A DNA stretch of 64,000 nucleotides from Type-B symbiont of Plautia stali (GCA_001485295.1 BBOA01000005.1:62001-126000), one strand, 5' to 3'. Numbered from the stretch's first letter, positions 48,314 to 61,412 are shown. Numbers and translations are program-made. The notes: a model not told the origin generated them from the sequence alone.

Positions 48314-49939
48314 ATGAAAGAAAGCGCACTGGATCGCGCGGCAGTCGCCGCTGGAATTTCCCTGATCTATACCAATGCCAAAGGCGAGCCGGAAGTCATC
48401 AGCGAACATACCAAAGCGGCACTGCTGGCGGTTATGGACGATGCCCGACAAGAGAAGGGCGCGCCGCTGCCGCCGGTGCAGGTCTTCAGCGGCGGCGCCG
48501 CGCGGCAGCTTAATCCGCAAGGGTGTGGTCTCTATCAGTGGCGGCTGCGCAGCAAAACCCACGCTTGCTGACTGCCAGAGCCGCTGTGCAACGGCGAGAA
48601 ACGCTGGGGCGCGCTGGTGCAGCTTTACACCGTGCGTTCCGCCAAAAATTAGGGCATCGGCGACTTTGGCGATTTGCAACAGCTACTGGAGGAGGTGACG
48701 CGGCAAGGCAGCGACTTCGTTGGCCTCAATCCGCTGAACGCGCTCTATCCCGCCACGCCTGACTTACAGCCTCTCATCGCGACGCTGGCTGAATATTATC
48801 TACATCAGCGTGGCGCAGCTGGGAGATTTCCAGCAGAGCGCGGCGGCGCGGCGCAAAAGTGGTGGAAAGCGATGAAAACCCAGCGCGCGCTGGCGAAGGT
48901 GCGCGACAGCGAGTTTGTCGATTACAAGGCGTTGATGGCGTTGAAGCTCGCCACGCTGCATCAAGCTTGGACGCAGTTTAGCCAGTGCGCGGAAGATGAC
49001 CCGCAGCGGCAGGCGTTTGCGGATTTCGTGCGCGACGGGGGCGCCAGCCTGCACAAGCGGCCTATGACGGCCTGCAGGTGGGGAGAGTCGCGCCGAGGAT
49101 AATCAGGCCTAGGGCTGGCCCGCTTGGCCAGAGAGCTGGCGCGACAGCTAGTTGCCCGAGGTGCTGCGCTGGTGCAAGACACATCATGAAGAGGAGAGCT
49201 CCTTCTGGCAGTGGCTGACGGTAGGCCTGTATCGCGATCTGGCGGTCGGCGTCGCGGAGGGCAGCGCGGAGATCACGTGATGGCGCTATTGCGATTGTGG
49301 TGGGTGCCGAAAGGAGAAACTGCCGATAAAGGCGCTTACATCAGCTATCCGGTGCAGGATCTGCTGGGCATTTTAGCGCTGGAAAGCCAGCGGCAGCGCT
49401 GTATGGTGATCGGCGAAGATCTAGGCACCGTGCCGCCGAAACTGAGCGCCAACAGCGTCTTCTCATGGAAGGTAATATGGTTCGAGCAGCAGCGTGACGG
49501 CCGCTACCGCCTGCCGGGCGACTATCCGCGCCAGTCGATCGCCAGGCGCCAGCATACACGATCTGCCGACCCTGAGCGGCTTCTAGAACGCGGGCGATTT
49601 CGCGTTAGGAGAGAAGCTTAAGCTTTATCCCGGCAAAGCGGTGCTGCAGTCGCTCCATGAACAGCAGTGCTGGATGCACTACATCAGGCGGACAAGCTGC
49701 AGATGACGCCCGCGCTTAATCTGGCGATGCATAAGTTTCTGGCGGCGACCGGCAGCGCGCTGTTAGGCCTGCAGCCAGAGGACTGAATCGGTATGACTAC
49801 GCCGGTCAACGTGCCGGGCACGGTCGATCAATATCCCAACTGACGTCGCAAGCTGACGTAGCCGCTGGAAACGATCTTTGCGGATAAAACGGTGGTGAAA
49901 CTGTTGAAGGCAGTGGGCCAGACGCAGAAAGGAGAGTAG
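48314..49939 (+). pseudogene. malQ: MalQ 4-alpha-glucanotransferase relic
   Basis: Opens KESALDRAAVAAGISLIYTN behind GGGGAG. It then breaks into pieces: LWQSA-type shifted middle, GIGDFGDLQQLLEEVTRQGS, VGLNPLNALYPATPDLQPLI, FVDYKALMALKLATLHQAWT, LYRDLAVGVAEG, MALLRLWWVPKGETADKGAY, QRCMVIGEDLGTVPPKLSAN and LGLQPED. The acid/base Glu motif GEDLGTVP is there, but the nucleophile region (LRIDHVM) is deleted. Several stops and large internal losses are seen. malP and malT, its usual neighbours, are absent. Confidence 0.88.
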
Positions 49940-49982
49940 CAAACAGGGCGCGACAGTCGATGAATGTCGCGCAGAGCAGATG

Positions 49983-50558
49983 TTAATAGTAGGAGTGCTC
50001 GCCGCGCTGGTGCTCGGTGAGATCGCGTACGCCTTTCAGCTCCGGGAAGGCGGTCAGCAGCTCTTTTCCGATGCCGTCTTTCAGGGTGAAGTCGATCATC
50101 GAGCAGCCGTTGCAGCCGCCGCCGAACTGCAGGATGGCGTAGCCGTCGTCGGTGATTTCCATCAGCGACACCCGACCGCCGTGACTCGCCAGCTGCGGGT
50201 TAATCTGCGCCTGCAGCAGATATTCAACGCGTTCAACCATCGGCGCATCGTCGGAAACCTTGCATATTTTGGCGTTCGGCGCTTTCAGCGTCAGCTGCGA
50301 GCCGAGGTTATCGGTGACGAAGTCAATTTCTGCGTCTTCTAGGTAAGGTGCACTCAGCTCGTCAACATAGGCGGAGAGCTTCTCGAACTTAAGCTCCGTG
50401 TCCGTGGCTTCTACCGCGTCCGGCGGGCAGTAAGAGACGCCGCACTCGGCGGTTGGCGTGCCTGGGTTAATGACGAATACGCGTATTTTGGTGCCATCTT
50501 CCTGTTTTGACAGCAGTTTTACGAAATGCTCTTGGGCAGAGTCTGTAATTCGGATCAT
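49983..50558 (-). CDS. nfuA: NfuA Fe-S cluster carrier
   Basis: A 191-residue protein that carries [4Fe-4S] clusters to apo-enzymes, mainly under stress or low iron. The N-terminal A-type-like domain starts [20 protein letters not shown], and the C-terminal NifU-like domain has the cluster-binding CxxC in [12 protein letters not shown]. The tail [12 protein letters not shown] is highly conserved. Intact and of E. coli length. Next to gntX and bioH as in E. coli. Confidence 0.97.
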   Translation of the reverse strand: MIRITDSAQEHFVKLLSKQEDGTKIRVFVINPGTPTAECGVSYCPPDAVEATDTELKFEKLSAYVDELSAPYLEDAEIDFVTDNLGSQLTLKAPNAKICKVSDDAPMVERVEYLLQAQINPQLASHGGRVSLMEITDDGYAILQFGGGCNGCSMIDFTLKDGIGKELLTAFPELKGVRDLTEHQRGEHSYY

Positions 50559-50637
50559 GGCAATTGCTCAATAGTTGATTAATTTAGTTGGTTATAATAC
50601 GCCCATCGCCGACGCTCTACAAGGTACGGCACAGGCA

Positions 50638-51228
50638 CTAGATTTGTACGCTGGCCGCGCCCTGCGCTAGCAAAATGCGGCTGATCTCTTCTACGGTATG
50701 ACCCGTCGTCGTCACATCGTCTATCAGGGCGATATAGCGCCCGCGCATGGCGATTTCAAGGCGGGAAGTCGCCGCGCACGTTGCGACGGCGATGCAGCTC
50801 AGCCAGCGCGCCAGCAGCGCCCCTTGGTTGCAGCTGCGTCGACAGGCGTGCCTTTTATGGAGCGGCAAGCACAGCAGTAGAGCCGGCCGCGCCAAACCGC
50901 GCGTGCGGCGAGCATTCAGCCAGCTTAGCAAAAGCAGGCGCGCCAGCATCACCCTGAGTGAGGTGACGCAGGAAAACTTCAGCTGCTTCAGCTGATGCAC
51001 CCAGCGGCTCAGCGGCGGCTGATAGTCGCTGACGTAGAGCCAGCGTCTGCTAGTCCGGCGGCGGGCGCAGACATCGGCCGCAGGCGGTTCGGTAAGAGGC
51101 GGCGGGCAGCGCACAGCGCGGACAGAGGCCCGGCAGCAGAGGCAAAGCGCGTAGACAGACGCTGCACAAGCCGTGGACGGCGAGGTGCAGAGGCAGTCAA
51201 CATGGCCGAGCACAGGCATTGGTAGCAT
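50638..51228 (-). pseudogene. gntX: GntX/ComF-family protein, frameshifted
   Basis: One minus-strand frame stays open for 196 codons, but homology moves between frames. The zinc-finger region (ALPLLPGLCPRCALPAASYR in a second frame), VSDYQPPLSRWVHQLKQLKF, ARLLLLSWLNARRTRGLARP, and the phosphoribosyltransferase PRPP loop IALIDDVTTTGHTVEEI are recognisable. The region between LLARWLSC and the PRPP loop has lost about 20 residues. The zinc finger is scrambled in the open frame, so the protein is unlikely to work. GntX/YhgH is linked to DNA uptake and use. Confidence 0.75.
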
Positions 51229-51263
51229 AGCGGCCTCCTTAACGTTTTACGGGATAGTAACTG

Positions 51264-52040
51264 ATGACCTCGCTTTACTGGCACACCTGCGGAGAAGGAA
51301 ATGTGGATCTTGTACTGCTGCACGGATGGGGGCTGAACGCCGAGGTATGGCAAAGCATCGTGCCGCGACTCAGCCCGCATTTTCGCCTGCACCTAGTCGA
51401 TCTGCCGGGCTATGGCCGCAGCCAGCGCGCCGGCGCGCTTTCGCTGAGCGAGATGGCGCAGCTGCTGCTGCCGCATCTGCCCGCGCGCGCGCTGTTGCTA
51501 GGCTGGTCGCTGGGCGGGCTGGTGGCGACCGAGCTGGCGCTGCGCGCGCCGCAGCAGGTCGCGGGATTGATTAGCGTCGCCTCTTCGCCCTGTTTTACTG
51601 CCGGCAAGGACTGGCCAGGGATTAAGCCGGAGACGTTAGCGATCTTTCGGGCACAGCTCAACAGCGACTTTCAGCGCACCGTCGAACGCTTCCTAGCGCT
51701 GCAAACCTTGGGTACCGACAGCGCGCGGCAGGATGCGCGTCGCTTGAAAGAGGTGGTGCTGGCGCAGCCGATGCCGTCGGTCAAGGTGCTAGACGGCGGG
51801 CTGGCGATCCTACGCGAGATAGATTTGCGCGATCGGCTGACGCAGCTCAGCCTGCCGTTTTTGCGTCTGTATGGCGTGCTGGATGGGCTGGTGCCGCGCC
51901 GCATCGCCGCGCAGCTCGACGCAGCGCTGCCCGCTTCGCCTTCCGTGGTGATGGAGAAAGCCGCGCACGCGCCTTTTATTTCGCATCCTGACGATTTCTG
52001 TCAGCATATTATTGATTTTAGTGGAGAGTTTTGCGGTTAA
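51264..52040 (+). CDS. bioH: BioH pimeloyl-ACP methyl ester carboxylesterase
   Basis: A 258-residue alpha/beta hydrolase that removes the methyl cap from pimeloyl-ACP methyl ester, ending BioC-BioH pimelate synthesis for biotin. The catalytic triad is visible: Ser in [13 protein letters not shown], Asp in [13 protein letters not shown] and His in [12 protein letters not shown]. The oxyanion segment [12 protein letters not shown] is intact. It is divergent from gntX. Length is normal. Retained in a decaying neighbourhood, in line with a continuing need for biotin. Confidence 0.96.
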   Translation: MTSLYWHTCGEGNVDLVLLHGWGLNAEVWQSIVPRLSPHFRLHLVDLPGYGRSQRAGALSLSEMAQLLLPHLPARALLLGWSLGGLVATELALRAPQQVAGLISVASSPCFTAGKDWPGIKPETLAIFRAQLNSDFQRTVERFLALQTLGTDSARQDARRLKEVVLAQPMPSVKVLDGGLAILREIDLRDRLTQLSLPFLRLYGVLDGLVPRRIAAQLDAALPASPSVVMEKAAHAPFISHPDDFCQHIIDFSGEFCG

Positions 52041-52218
52041 ACCCTGCACTCCACTGGCAATTTCCCCGTCAGCGATAATACTTTTCGGGTAAGCATGGTC
52101 GCTTCAAGATGTGAATTGTCTAGGGAGAATATAATAGTGTTCCATCTCACCTGACGCATTCGGCGTCTTCTTATATCTCACATAACGGAAATGAATTAAG
52201 GGTACTGTAATTAAGGTA

Positions 52219-52470
52219 ATGAAATGGGTTGTCGCTTCGATGGTAATGGGCGCGGTGTCGTTTGCGGCCAAGGAAGTGACCAAAAGAAGAAGTAAAGAAA
52301 ATGAATCTTGATAAGATCGGCACGGTGAACACCACGGCGGAAATCACCTCGCCGATGGACGCTAAGCGCGAGCTGTCGAAAATGGCCGATGAAAAAGGCG
52401 CAAATACTTCTTGGTGATCGCTGGCCGTGAACACGGCAAATTCAGCTCCACCGCAGACGTCTACAAGTAA
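52219..52470 (+). pseudogene. DUF1471 (YhcN/BhsA-like) small periplasmic protein, frameshifted
   Basis: From ATG 52219: KWVVASMVMGAVSFAAKEVT (signal peptide). An extra A in a purine run near 52280 shifts the frame; the next frame gives MNLDKIGTVNTTAEITSPMD, AKRELSKMADEKGA. A second extra base near 52402 precedes KYFLVIAGREHGKFSSTADV, YK and TAA. This is the DUF1471 fold of small stress-induced periplasmic proteins. Two one-base insertions break an otherwise complete gene. Confidence 0.72.
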
Positions 52471-52490
52471 TCGCGTAACCAGACAAACTG

Positions 52491-53900
52491 CTAGGCAGCT
52501 AGCGTAACCGGCTGGGTGCCATCAATCCTTTCTCTCGTCACGGTATCCTGAAAAAGATGAGCTTCCGGCAGCGTCGTCTCTACGCTTTTTCCGCTCAGAT
52601 TGAACACGCACAGCAGCCCGTTATCGTCCTGCTGCAGCGCATGGCGTTTCAGCACTAGCAGCGCATTGTCGCTCTCATAGAGTCGCATTGGGTTATCCGG
52701 GTGAAAGGCATGCTGCTGGCGCGTGCGCAGCTGGATCAGCTGGCTGAGTCGAGTGTAGATGGCGTGGCGCAGGCTGTCGCCCTGCGTTAGCACCGCCTCA
52801 ATCTCCGCCAGATCGAACTTTTGCCAGTTGATGGCGCGGTTGTAACCCGCTGCTTTGACGCCTTCATAATCGTTGCGCGACCCGAGAATGTTCTGGATAT
52901 AGATGGTGGGCACGCCGGGAATGGCATACGTCAGCAGAAAGCGGCGCAGACGCATGTCGTCGCTGTCTTGCTGGCGGTTGAGCACGTCGAGATTGGTCAC
53001 GTTGATTTCATAAGGGCTGGTGGTGCCGTCCGGGTTGTTTTTATAGGAGACTAGCGCCCCTTGCAGCGCCACGATTTCCACTTCAGACAGAATGCAGCGC
53101 GCCGGATTCAGCCTAATGCCGTCGTGCGAGGTGAGAAAGTTAAAAAAAGTGGTGCCTCCGTTGCCCGGTTCCAGCGCGCTGGTCCACTGGCGCAGCGCGA
53201 GGCCGGAGCCAGAGTGAATAGCGTGCAGCATCAGCGGCGGCAGAGAGAACTGGTAGACCACTGCGCTTCGTCATGGCCGTCACGGAAGTAGCTGACGTTA
53301 TCCTTATGCGGCACTCCACCATGCAGCTCAGCACCTCAGGATTGCCGAACTTAAGATCGGTCTGATCGGCGCTGAAGGTGGTCCAGATAGAGCGCGTTTC
53401 GCCGTCGGCCATCTCGAACGGCGTCAGCAGCGGCGAGGTGCGCGGCCGCGTCACGCCGCTGAGATCGGTGGCGGGCGGCATGCTGATAAAGAAGTTGTCC
53501 CAGCCGGAATCGCGCGCCAGATAGTGTCGGAACTAGGCGCTGTGCGCGGACATATGTTTGCAGACGAAGTCGACCATCAGGCGCGTCTTCTGATCCAGCT
53601 GGGCGCCATCGGGCCACTCGCTGCATAGCGGATTAATCTGATGGTAATCAATCATGGAGAAGCCGTCGTCGGACGAATAGGGAAAGAAGGGCAGTAGATG
53701 CACCCAGCGGAAAGGTGCACTACAGATGCTGCTGATAGAAGCGAGAAAAGCTCTGCAGCGTCGGCTTATCATGATCGGCGTAGGTGATCAGCACCATATC
53801 CTATTCATCCCAGTGTGCTTTACGCGGCAGTTTTATCGCGTCGCGTGCCGGTGATGCGGCTCAGCAAGCGCGATCGCTGAGTTTGGGAATAAGGTGTCAG
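52491..53900 (-). pseudogene. GH13_18 sugar phosphorylase (YcjM/GtfA-like) relic
   Basis: Minus-strand pieces in order: LPRKAHWDE, a stop, DMVLITYADHDKPTLQSFSR, FYQQHL, a stop, LPFFPYSSDDGFSMIDYHQI, TRLMVDFVCKHMSAHSA, TDLSGVTRPRTSPLLTPFEM, WTTFSADQTDLKFGNPEVLS. After an internal deletion these continue with VPHKDNVSYFRDGHDEAQW, MVYQFSLPPLMLHAIHSGSG and an open 256-codon tail. The deletion removes the nucleophile-bearing RLDAVGF and most of the barrel. Family members phosphorolyse sucrose or glucosylglycerate. It lies between bioH and yhgF, where E. coli has feoABC. Confidence 0.8.
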
Positions 53901-54030
53901 TGTATTTTATTGAGCAGCTTTGTGATCGTTTCCGTCGCGAATTAGGTGCCACGTCCCGGGTTGTTTTTTATGCAGGCGTGTTTTCAGCGTAGCGTTAAGA
54001 GAGGGATTTTCAACTTTGCAGAAGCGGCTG

Positions 54031-54064
54031 CGCGCGCCCGGCTTATTTCCTCGCCGGGCGCGCG
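54031..54064. terminator. strong GC hairpin downstream of yhgF
   Basis: A perfect 12-bp stem (CGCGCGCCCGGC and complement) with a 10-nt loop lies just past the yhgF stop. It has no U-tract on either side, so termination is likely but not certain. Confidence 0.5.
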
Positions 54065-55226
54065 CAGGGTTAATTAGCGTTTTTTGCCGAACGCTGCCAC
54101 CAGCGCGTCGCCCATGGCGCTGTTGCCGGCGGGCTGGCTGTTCTGGTGCGCGGCGCGCTGCGACCGTTGCCACGCGCGTTGCTGTCGCCAAGCTGCTCAT
54201 CCAGCTGCATGGCAAGCGCGATGCGCTTGCGCGGCAGATCGACTTCCAGCATTTTGACCTTCACGATATCGCCCGCTTTTACCACCTGATGTAGATCCTC
54301 GACAAATTTTTCCGAGAGCGAAGAGATATGCACCGGACTATCCTGATGCACGTCGATATCGACGAAGGCGCCGAAGTTGGTGACGTTGGTTACCGCGCCT
54401 TCCAGCACTATGCCCGACAGCAGATCTTTCAGGGTTTTGACCCCTTCGGTAAACTGCGCGGTCTCGCACTCAGGGCGCGGATCGCGGCTAGGTTTTTCCA
54501 GCTCTTTGATGATGTCCGTCACGGTCGGCAGGCCGAAGCGCTCATTGGTAAAATCGACCGCCTTTACAGTGCGCAGGCTGGCGGGATTGGCTATCAGATC
54601 GTTCAGTGCCTACTCGGTCGCCGCCAGTATGCGCTCCACCACCTAGATAGGCTTCCGGGTGCACCGTCGAGGCGTCGAGCGGGTTATCGCCATGGTTGAT
54701 GCGCAGGAAGCCGGCGCACTGCTCAAAGACTTTTGGGCAGAGGCGGCTCACCTTCAGCAGCAGCTGGCGGTTTTAGAAGTGGCCGTTTTCGTCGTGCCAG
54801 CTGACGATGTTCTGCGCCATCATACGCGTCAGGCCTGCGACGCGGGTTAGTAGCGGCCCGGAGGCGGTATTAAAATCGTCGCCGACCGCGTTCACGCAGT
54901 CTTCCACCACTGCGTCCAGCTTCTTCGCCAGCTGGCTCTAGCTGACGTCCTGCTGATACTGGCCGACGCCGATCGATTTTCACCAGCTCCGCCAGCGGAT
55001 CCTGCAGGCGGCGCGCGATAGAGACGGCGCTGCGCAGCGAGACGTCGAGATTCGGGAACTCCAGCGCCGCCAGTTCAGAGGCGGAATAGACCGAGGCGCC
55101 CGCTTCGCTGATGATTACCTTTTGCGCGGTGATATGCGGATGCTGCTTTTACACCTCAAGGAAAAAGCGCTCCATCTCGCGCGAGGCGTGCCGTTGCCGA
55201 TCGCCACCAGCTTGACCGGATGCTTC

Positions 55227-55255
55227 GCGAAGAGCGCCACGGTGGCGCTCTTCGC
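55227..55255. repeat. perfect 14-bp inverted repeat inside the yhgF relic
   Basis: Arms 55227-55240 and 55242-55255 (GCGAAGAGCGCCAC and complement) flank a single base. It sits where functional Tex sequence would not be palindromic. Confidence 0.9.
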
Positions 55256-55392
55256 CACTTGGCCGGACGGTATCAGTGGCGACCAGCTTGCCTGTGGTGT
55301 TCACCACCGCGACTTTTACGCCGGTGCGCAGGCCGAGATCCGAGCCCATGGTAGCGCGCATGCCTACCCGGGCCGCCATCAGCAGATCGTGT

Positions 55393-55434
55393 AGGTTGCG
55401 TGTGAAGACGTGCAGATTGCGTATGAAGACATTG
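55393..55434 (-). repeat. 21-bp imperfect tandem duplication in yhgF
   Basis: Two adjacent 21-bp copies encode VFIRNLH and VFTRNLH on the minus strand, where the family has one VFxRNLH before DLLMA. The copies differ at five positions, so the event is older than the rpoH and glgX duplications. Confidence 0.75.
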
Positions 55435-56299
55435 ATCGCTTCATCATTCGGCGCGCTAGCACACCGTGCCCATCAGCTCGGTTTCCAGATGCAGCATCAC
55501 TTTGATGCGCTAGGTCTAGCTCACCACCGCCTTATACCAACCGTCGGCCAGCGCACCGTTGAGGCGCAGATTAAGGTGTTCGGCGATCAGCGTTTCGCCG
55601 TAGCTTTCGCGCGGTGGCTCGTCGAACTGGGGATCGGCGTTCAGCGATAGTTACAGAATACCTTCGTTGCGGCCGCGCAGCATCGCCAGCGTGCGGTGCG
55701 ACGGCACGCTGTTTAGCGCTTCGTGATGATCGGAAGTAGTCGCGGAATTTAGCGCCTTCCTACTCTTTAGGATATAGCGCGCGCCGTCCAGCGCGGCGCA
55801 CACGTCAGCAACGCCTTTGTCGACACTGACATACTGCGCGGCCAGCTGTTCGGGACCTGCGACGTGTCCTGCCATAACGTCTCGGCCAGCGGTTGCAGGC
55901 CGGCTTCGATGGCGATCTGGCCACGGGTGCGGCGTTTGGGTTTATAGGGTAGGTAGAGATCTTCGAGTTCGGTTTTGCTAAGGGTGGTGTTAATGGCGCC
56001 GGCGAGTTCGCCGGTCAGTTTTGCTTGTTCGTCAAAGTTCGCGCAGGTAGCCGAGACGCGTCTCCAGCTGGCGCAATTGGGTGTCGTCCAGACCGCCGGT
56101 CACCTCTTTACGATAGCGCGCGATAAACGGCGCGGCTTCAACTTGCTCCGCACGCGCCTGCAGCCCACTGGCAATAATGTGGCTGAGATCTTTCATCATC
56201 GATTCTGTCTTGCTTGCAGGGTTAAAAAACAGGGGACAGTTATACGGACTGAAAAGTGAAATTGCCAGCGATGCGGGCGGGTTTAAGCGATATTCTGAA

Positions 56300-56759
56300 T
56301 CAGCCCTCTGGATAGGAAATCTCATTGAAGTACCAGAGCGCCGAACCCGCCGGCGTCTCTGCCGTCGCTGTGTCGCCGACCTCTTTTTTTCAGTAGCGGC
56401 TATCGGCAAGTCGATCGAGATGTAATCTTTACGGCTGAAAATCTCGTCGTAGCCGACGATGCGGAAGCGTTTTACCTCACCGTCGTCATTTTCGACTTCT
56501 ACCTAGGCGCCGAAAAAAACCTTGCCCTCCTGCTGCGGCGAATAGTCGACGATGAGTAGAGCCTCCAAGCTTTTTGTCGGATAACGGACGCGGCAATCAA
56601 TTTCGCACAGCCGTTTTTTGTCGTACTGATAGTCGGCGTTTTCGCTACGATCGCCGAGGCTGGCGGCTTAGGTCACCTTTTTCGTGACTTCGGGACGCTC
56701 TTCGCGCCAGAGGTAGTCGAGTTCGGCTTTCAGCTTATTAAAGCCAAACAGGCTCTCAT
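56300..56759 (-). pseudogene. greB: GreB transcript-cleavage factor relic
   Basis: FNKLKAELDYLWREERPEVT, KKVT, TAG (for Trp), [34 protein letters not shown] (for Trp), [36 protein letters not shown] shift then leads to [30 protein letters not shown] and TGA in the second frame. The tip acidic residues (DRSENADY) are intact. The start is degraded. GreB rescues backtracked RNA polymerase. Two nonsense codons and a frameshift make this dead. Confidence 0.88.
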
Positions 56760-56832
56760 GTGTATAGACTCAAATGGGGAAAAATAGGCAGTGTAAAGCA
56801 AAGCAGGCGCGGAAAAAAAGAGTCGGAGAACA

Positions 56833-56858
56833 GGTTTTCAACGGTGAAAACCCTTTTT
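56833..56858 (+). terminator. terminator-like hairpin between greB and ompR
   Basis: An 8-bp stem (GGTTTTCA/TGAAAACC) with an ACGG loop is followed by CTTTTT. No intact plus-strand gene precedes it; it may belong to a lost gene or serve the small minus-strand frame. Confidence 0.5.
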
Positions 56859-56922
56859 GTGTTCTCCAGTGGAGAAACGGGCAGGCACAAAAAAGTTAGA
56901 TAGAGGAAACTGTTATTTTCCC

Positions 56923-57020
56923 GCCACGGTCGAGTTGGTGGCTGAAGAGGAGGTGCCTTTATCACCGCCGCCGTCGGTGGCCAGCGCCCCCCAGCACCAA
57001 CAACGTTTTTTTCATCATTA
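56923..57020 (-). pseudogene. small unrecognised exported peptide, probably frameshifted
   Basis: From ATG 57020: MMKKTLLVLG, then an extra G in a G-run; the other frame continues with ATDGGGDKGTSSSATNSTVA and GK before TAA. This looks like a short signal peptide plus a Gly/Ser/Thr-rich tail. No family is recognised. The rest of 57021-57450 is the A/T-rich leader of ompR, where no promoter hexamers can be assigned with confidence. Confidence 0.3.
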
Positions 57021-57450
57021 TTGCTATTCCTGTAGTTAAGCGAGTGTGCGCAGTGTAGTGCAATTCACAAAGGGTGGAAAGGTAGATTTACTTATTGATT
57101 TAAAAAGTTTTTTTAAATAGCCTGAATGATGGGAAAAATAGCGCCAATCCGAGAGAAGCGTGCGTCGCGAACCGCGGAAGCTGATAGCGCATGACGAATC
57201 TCGCTTAACGCAAATTGCGGATTAACTGGCTGATCTATAAGCGTGATTAATAACCGGCTGTGTTTTACTACCGTCGATAGCGAGAGAGCGTGTGATTTTG
57301 CACTTAAAGCAGCAAGTTAATTAAAGATAAGCTACTGTTTAATATACTTTGTAACAATTTCAGCTAGAATATAAACCATTAATATCTGTCACAGACAGAC
57401 AACTTTTTTAACAATATCGGCTCATGCAATGGCGCCTTTGGGAGTAGAAA

Positions 57451-59504
<2,054 letters not shown>

Positions 59505-59513
59505 AGTTAAGAG

Positions 59514-59535
59514 AGGCGCGGCGAGGGCCGCGCCT
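59514..59535. terminator. hairpin between convergent envZ and pckA
   Basis: A 9-bp stem (AGGCGCGGC/GCCGCGCCT) with a GAGG loop lies in the 37-bp gap between the two stops. There is no clear U-tract; it may terminate both transcripts. Confidence 0.55.
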
Positions 59536-59541
59536 AGCGGG

Positions 59542-61161
59542 TTACAGTACTGGGCTCGCTTTGACTAGCGCGGCGCCCGCCGCGTTATCGGTGTATTTCT
59601 CGAAGTTGGTGATAAAGCGCTGCGCCAGCTCGCGCGCCGCTTCCTGCCACTTCTCGCTGCTTTCCCAGCTGCTGCGCGGATCGAGCGTCGCGGCGTCGAG
59701 CTGCCCCAGCGCTGTCGGCACCTGTAGGTTGAACACTGGCAGCGTCTCGGTATCGGCATCGTCCAGCTCGCCGGCTAGAATCGCGTTGATGATAGTGCGC
59801 GTATCCTTCAGCGGAATGCGTTTGCCGCTGCCGTTCCAGCCGGTATTGACCAGATACGCCTGCGCGCCAGCCGCCTGTATGCGCTTCACCAGCACCTCGG
59901 CATACTGGGTCGGATGCAGCGTCAAAAACGCCGCGCCGAAGCAGGTGGAGAAGGTCGGCGTCGGCGCGGTGACGCCACGCTCGGTACCGGCCAGTTTGGC
60001 GGTAAAACCAGACAGGAAATGATACTGTGTCTGCTCAGGCGTCAGGCGCGACACCGGCGGCAGCACGCCGAAGGCGTCAGCGGTAAGGAAAATAACTTTC
60101 TTCGCATGGCCCGCTTTCGACACCGGACGCACGATATTGTCGATGTGATCGATCGGATAGGAGACACGGGTATTTTCCGTCTTGCTGTCGTCGTCGTAGT
60201 CGACGCTTCCGTCTTCGCGCACCACCACGTTCTCCAGCAGCGCATTGCGGCGGATAGCGCGGTAGATTTCCGGTTCGGCCTGCTCGGAGAGCTTGATAGT
60301 CTTGGCGTAGCAGCCGCCTTCGAAGTTGAACACGCCGTCGTCATCCCAGCCGTGCTCGTCGTCGCCGATCAGCTGACGTTTAGGATCGGTGGATAGGGTG
60401 GTTTTGCCGGTGCCGGAAAGACCGAAGAACACCGCGACGTCGCCCGCTTTGCCGACGTTGGCCGAGCAGTGCATCGAGGCGATGCCGCGCAGCGGCAGCA
60501 GGTAGTTCATTACCGCGAACAGCCCCTTCTTCATCTCGCCGCCGTACCAAGTGCCGCCGATCAGCTGCATGCCTTCGGTCAGATTGAACGCCACGAAGTT
60601 CTCTGAGTGCAGACCCTGCGCCTGCCAGTCTGGGTTGGTGCATTTCGCACCGTTCAGCACCGTGAAGTCAGGTTTGAACGCCGCCAGTTCGCTTTTGCTA
60701 GGCTGAATAAACATGTTTTTGACGAAGTGCGCCTGCCAGGCGACTTCGGTGACGAAGCGCACGCTGAGGCGTGAATCGGAGTTGGCGCCACAGAAAGCGT
60801 CGACCACGAACAGGCGCTTGCCGGAAAGCTGGCGGGTCACGCAGGCTTTTAGCTGCTGCCAGGTTTCCGTCGACAGCGGCTGGTTGTCGTTTTTGCCTGT
60901 TCCCTGATCGTTCCACCACAGCGCGTCGCGGGTGGTGTCGTCGCGGACGATATACTTATCCTTTGGCGAGCGGCCGGTAAAAATGCCGGTATCGACAGCG
61001 ACGGCGCCGCTTTGTGTCAGGGTGCCGCGTGCATAACCTTCCAGCTCGGGACAGAGTTCTTCGGCAAACAGTGTATCGAAATCGGGGTTGTGGACCACTT
61101 CGGTGGTGTCCTTGATGCCCAAAGTGGCAAGATCTTGCGAGGTCAGGCCGGTAACGCGCAT
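59542..61161 (-). CDS. pckA: phosphoenolpyruvate carboxykinase (ATP)
   Basis: A 539-residue enzyme that converts oxaloacetate and ATP to phosphoenolpyruvate, the first step of gluconeogenesis. The P-loop [16 protein letters not shown] (about residue 247-262), the metal-binding [20 protein letters not shown], the substrate Arg in [13 protein letters not shown] and the lid region [13 protein letters not shown] are intact (Tyr to Asp in YPIYHI is unusual). It is convergent with envZ. It suits a cell living on non-sugar carbon or on inositol-derived acetyl-CoA through other routes. Confidence 0.96.
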   Translation of the reverse strand: MRVTGLTSQDLATLGIKDTTEVVHNPDFDTLFAEELCPELEGYARGTLTQSGAVAVDTGIFTGRSPKDKYIVRDDTTRDALWWNDQGTGKNDNQPLSTETWQQLKACVTRQLSGKRLFVVDAFCGANSDSRLSVRFVTEVAWQAHFVKNMFIQPSKSELAAFKPDFTVLNGAKCTNPDWQAQGLHSENFVAFNLTEGMQLIGGTWYGGEMKKGLFAVMNYLLPLRGIASMHCSANVGKAGDVAVFFGLSGTGKTTLSTDPKRQLIGDDEHGWDDDGVFNFEGGCYAKTIKLSEQAEPEIYRAIRRNALLENVVVREDGSVDYDDDSKTENTRVSYPIDHIDNIVRPVSKAGHAKKVIFLTADAFGVLPPVSRLTPEQTQYHFLSGFTAKLAGTERGVTAPTPTFSTCFGAAFLTLHPTQYAEVLVKRIQAAGAQAYLVNTGWNGSGKRIPLKDTRTIINAILAGELDDADTETLPVFNLQVPTALGQLDAATLDPRSSWESSEKWQEAARELAQRFITNFEKYTDNAAGAALVKASPVL

Positions 61162-61412
61162 TGATTGCTCCTTAAATCGTTTTGGTACTGCACAGGCGAA
61201 TGGTTATAAGTGTCGCACAACAAACGCCGCGCGCGGCTGGGCGGATGCACGATCGCGCGCAGTGTACTCTTCTGAGCCTATCGGAAAAGCGTTGTCCGTC
61301 AGAAATGCGAACTAGGGCGCGTTAAGCGGTAAAAAGAGCTGCTTTTGAAACTAAAGTTAACGCGGCCAGGTTATTTTACTAGGTAAATTAATGGGATATC
61401 GCAGGAAGGAAA

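Larger units (their letters stand above)
54074..56199 (-). pseudogene. yhgF: YhgF/Tex-family RNA-binding protein relic
   Basis: Opens [20 protein letters not shown], lacks about 12 residues, then [20 protein letters not shown] and [11 protein letters not shown]. Many frame changes follow through [29 protein letters not shown]-like sequence, [40 protein letters not shown], and the C-terminal S1 domain ([40 protein letters not shown]). It holds a 21-bp tandem duplication and a perfect inverted repeat. TAG codons and one-base losses are common. Tex proteins act in transcription and toxin tolerance; this copy is dead. Confidence 0.9.

Noticed and set aside
50638-51228. gntX as an intact 196-residue gene because one frame is open.
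   Set aside because: The conserved zinc-finger and central segments fall in other frames; the open frame is accidental in part.
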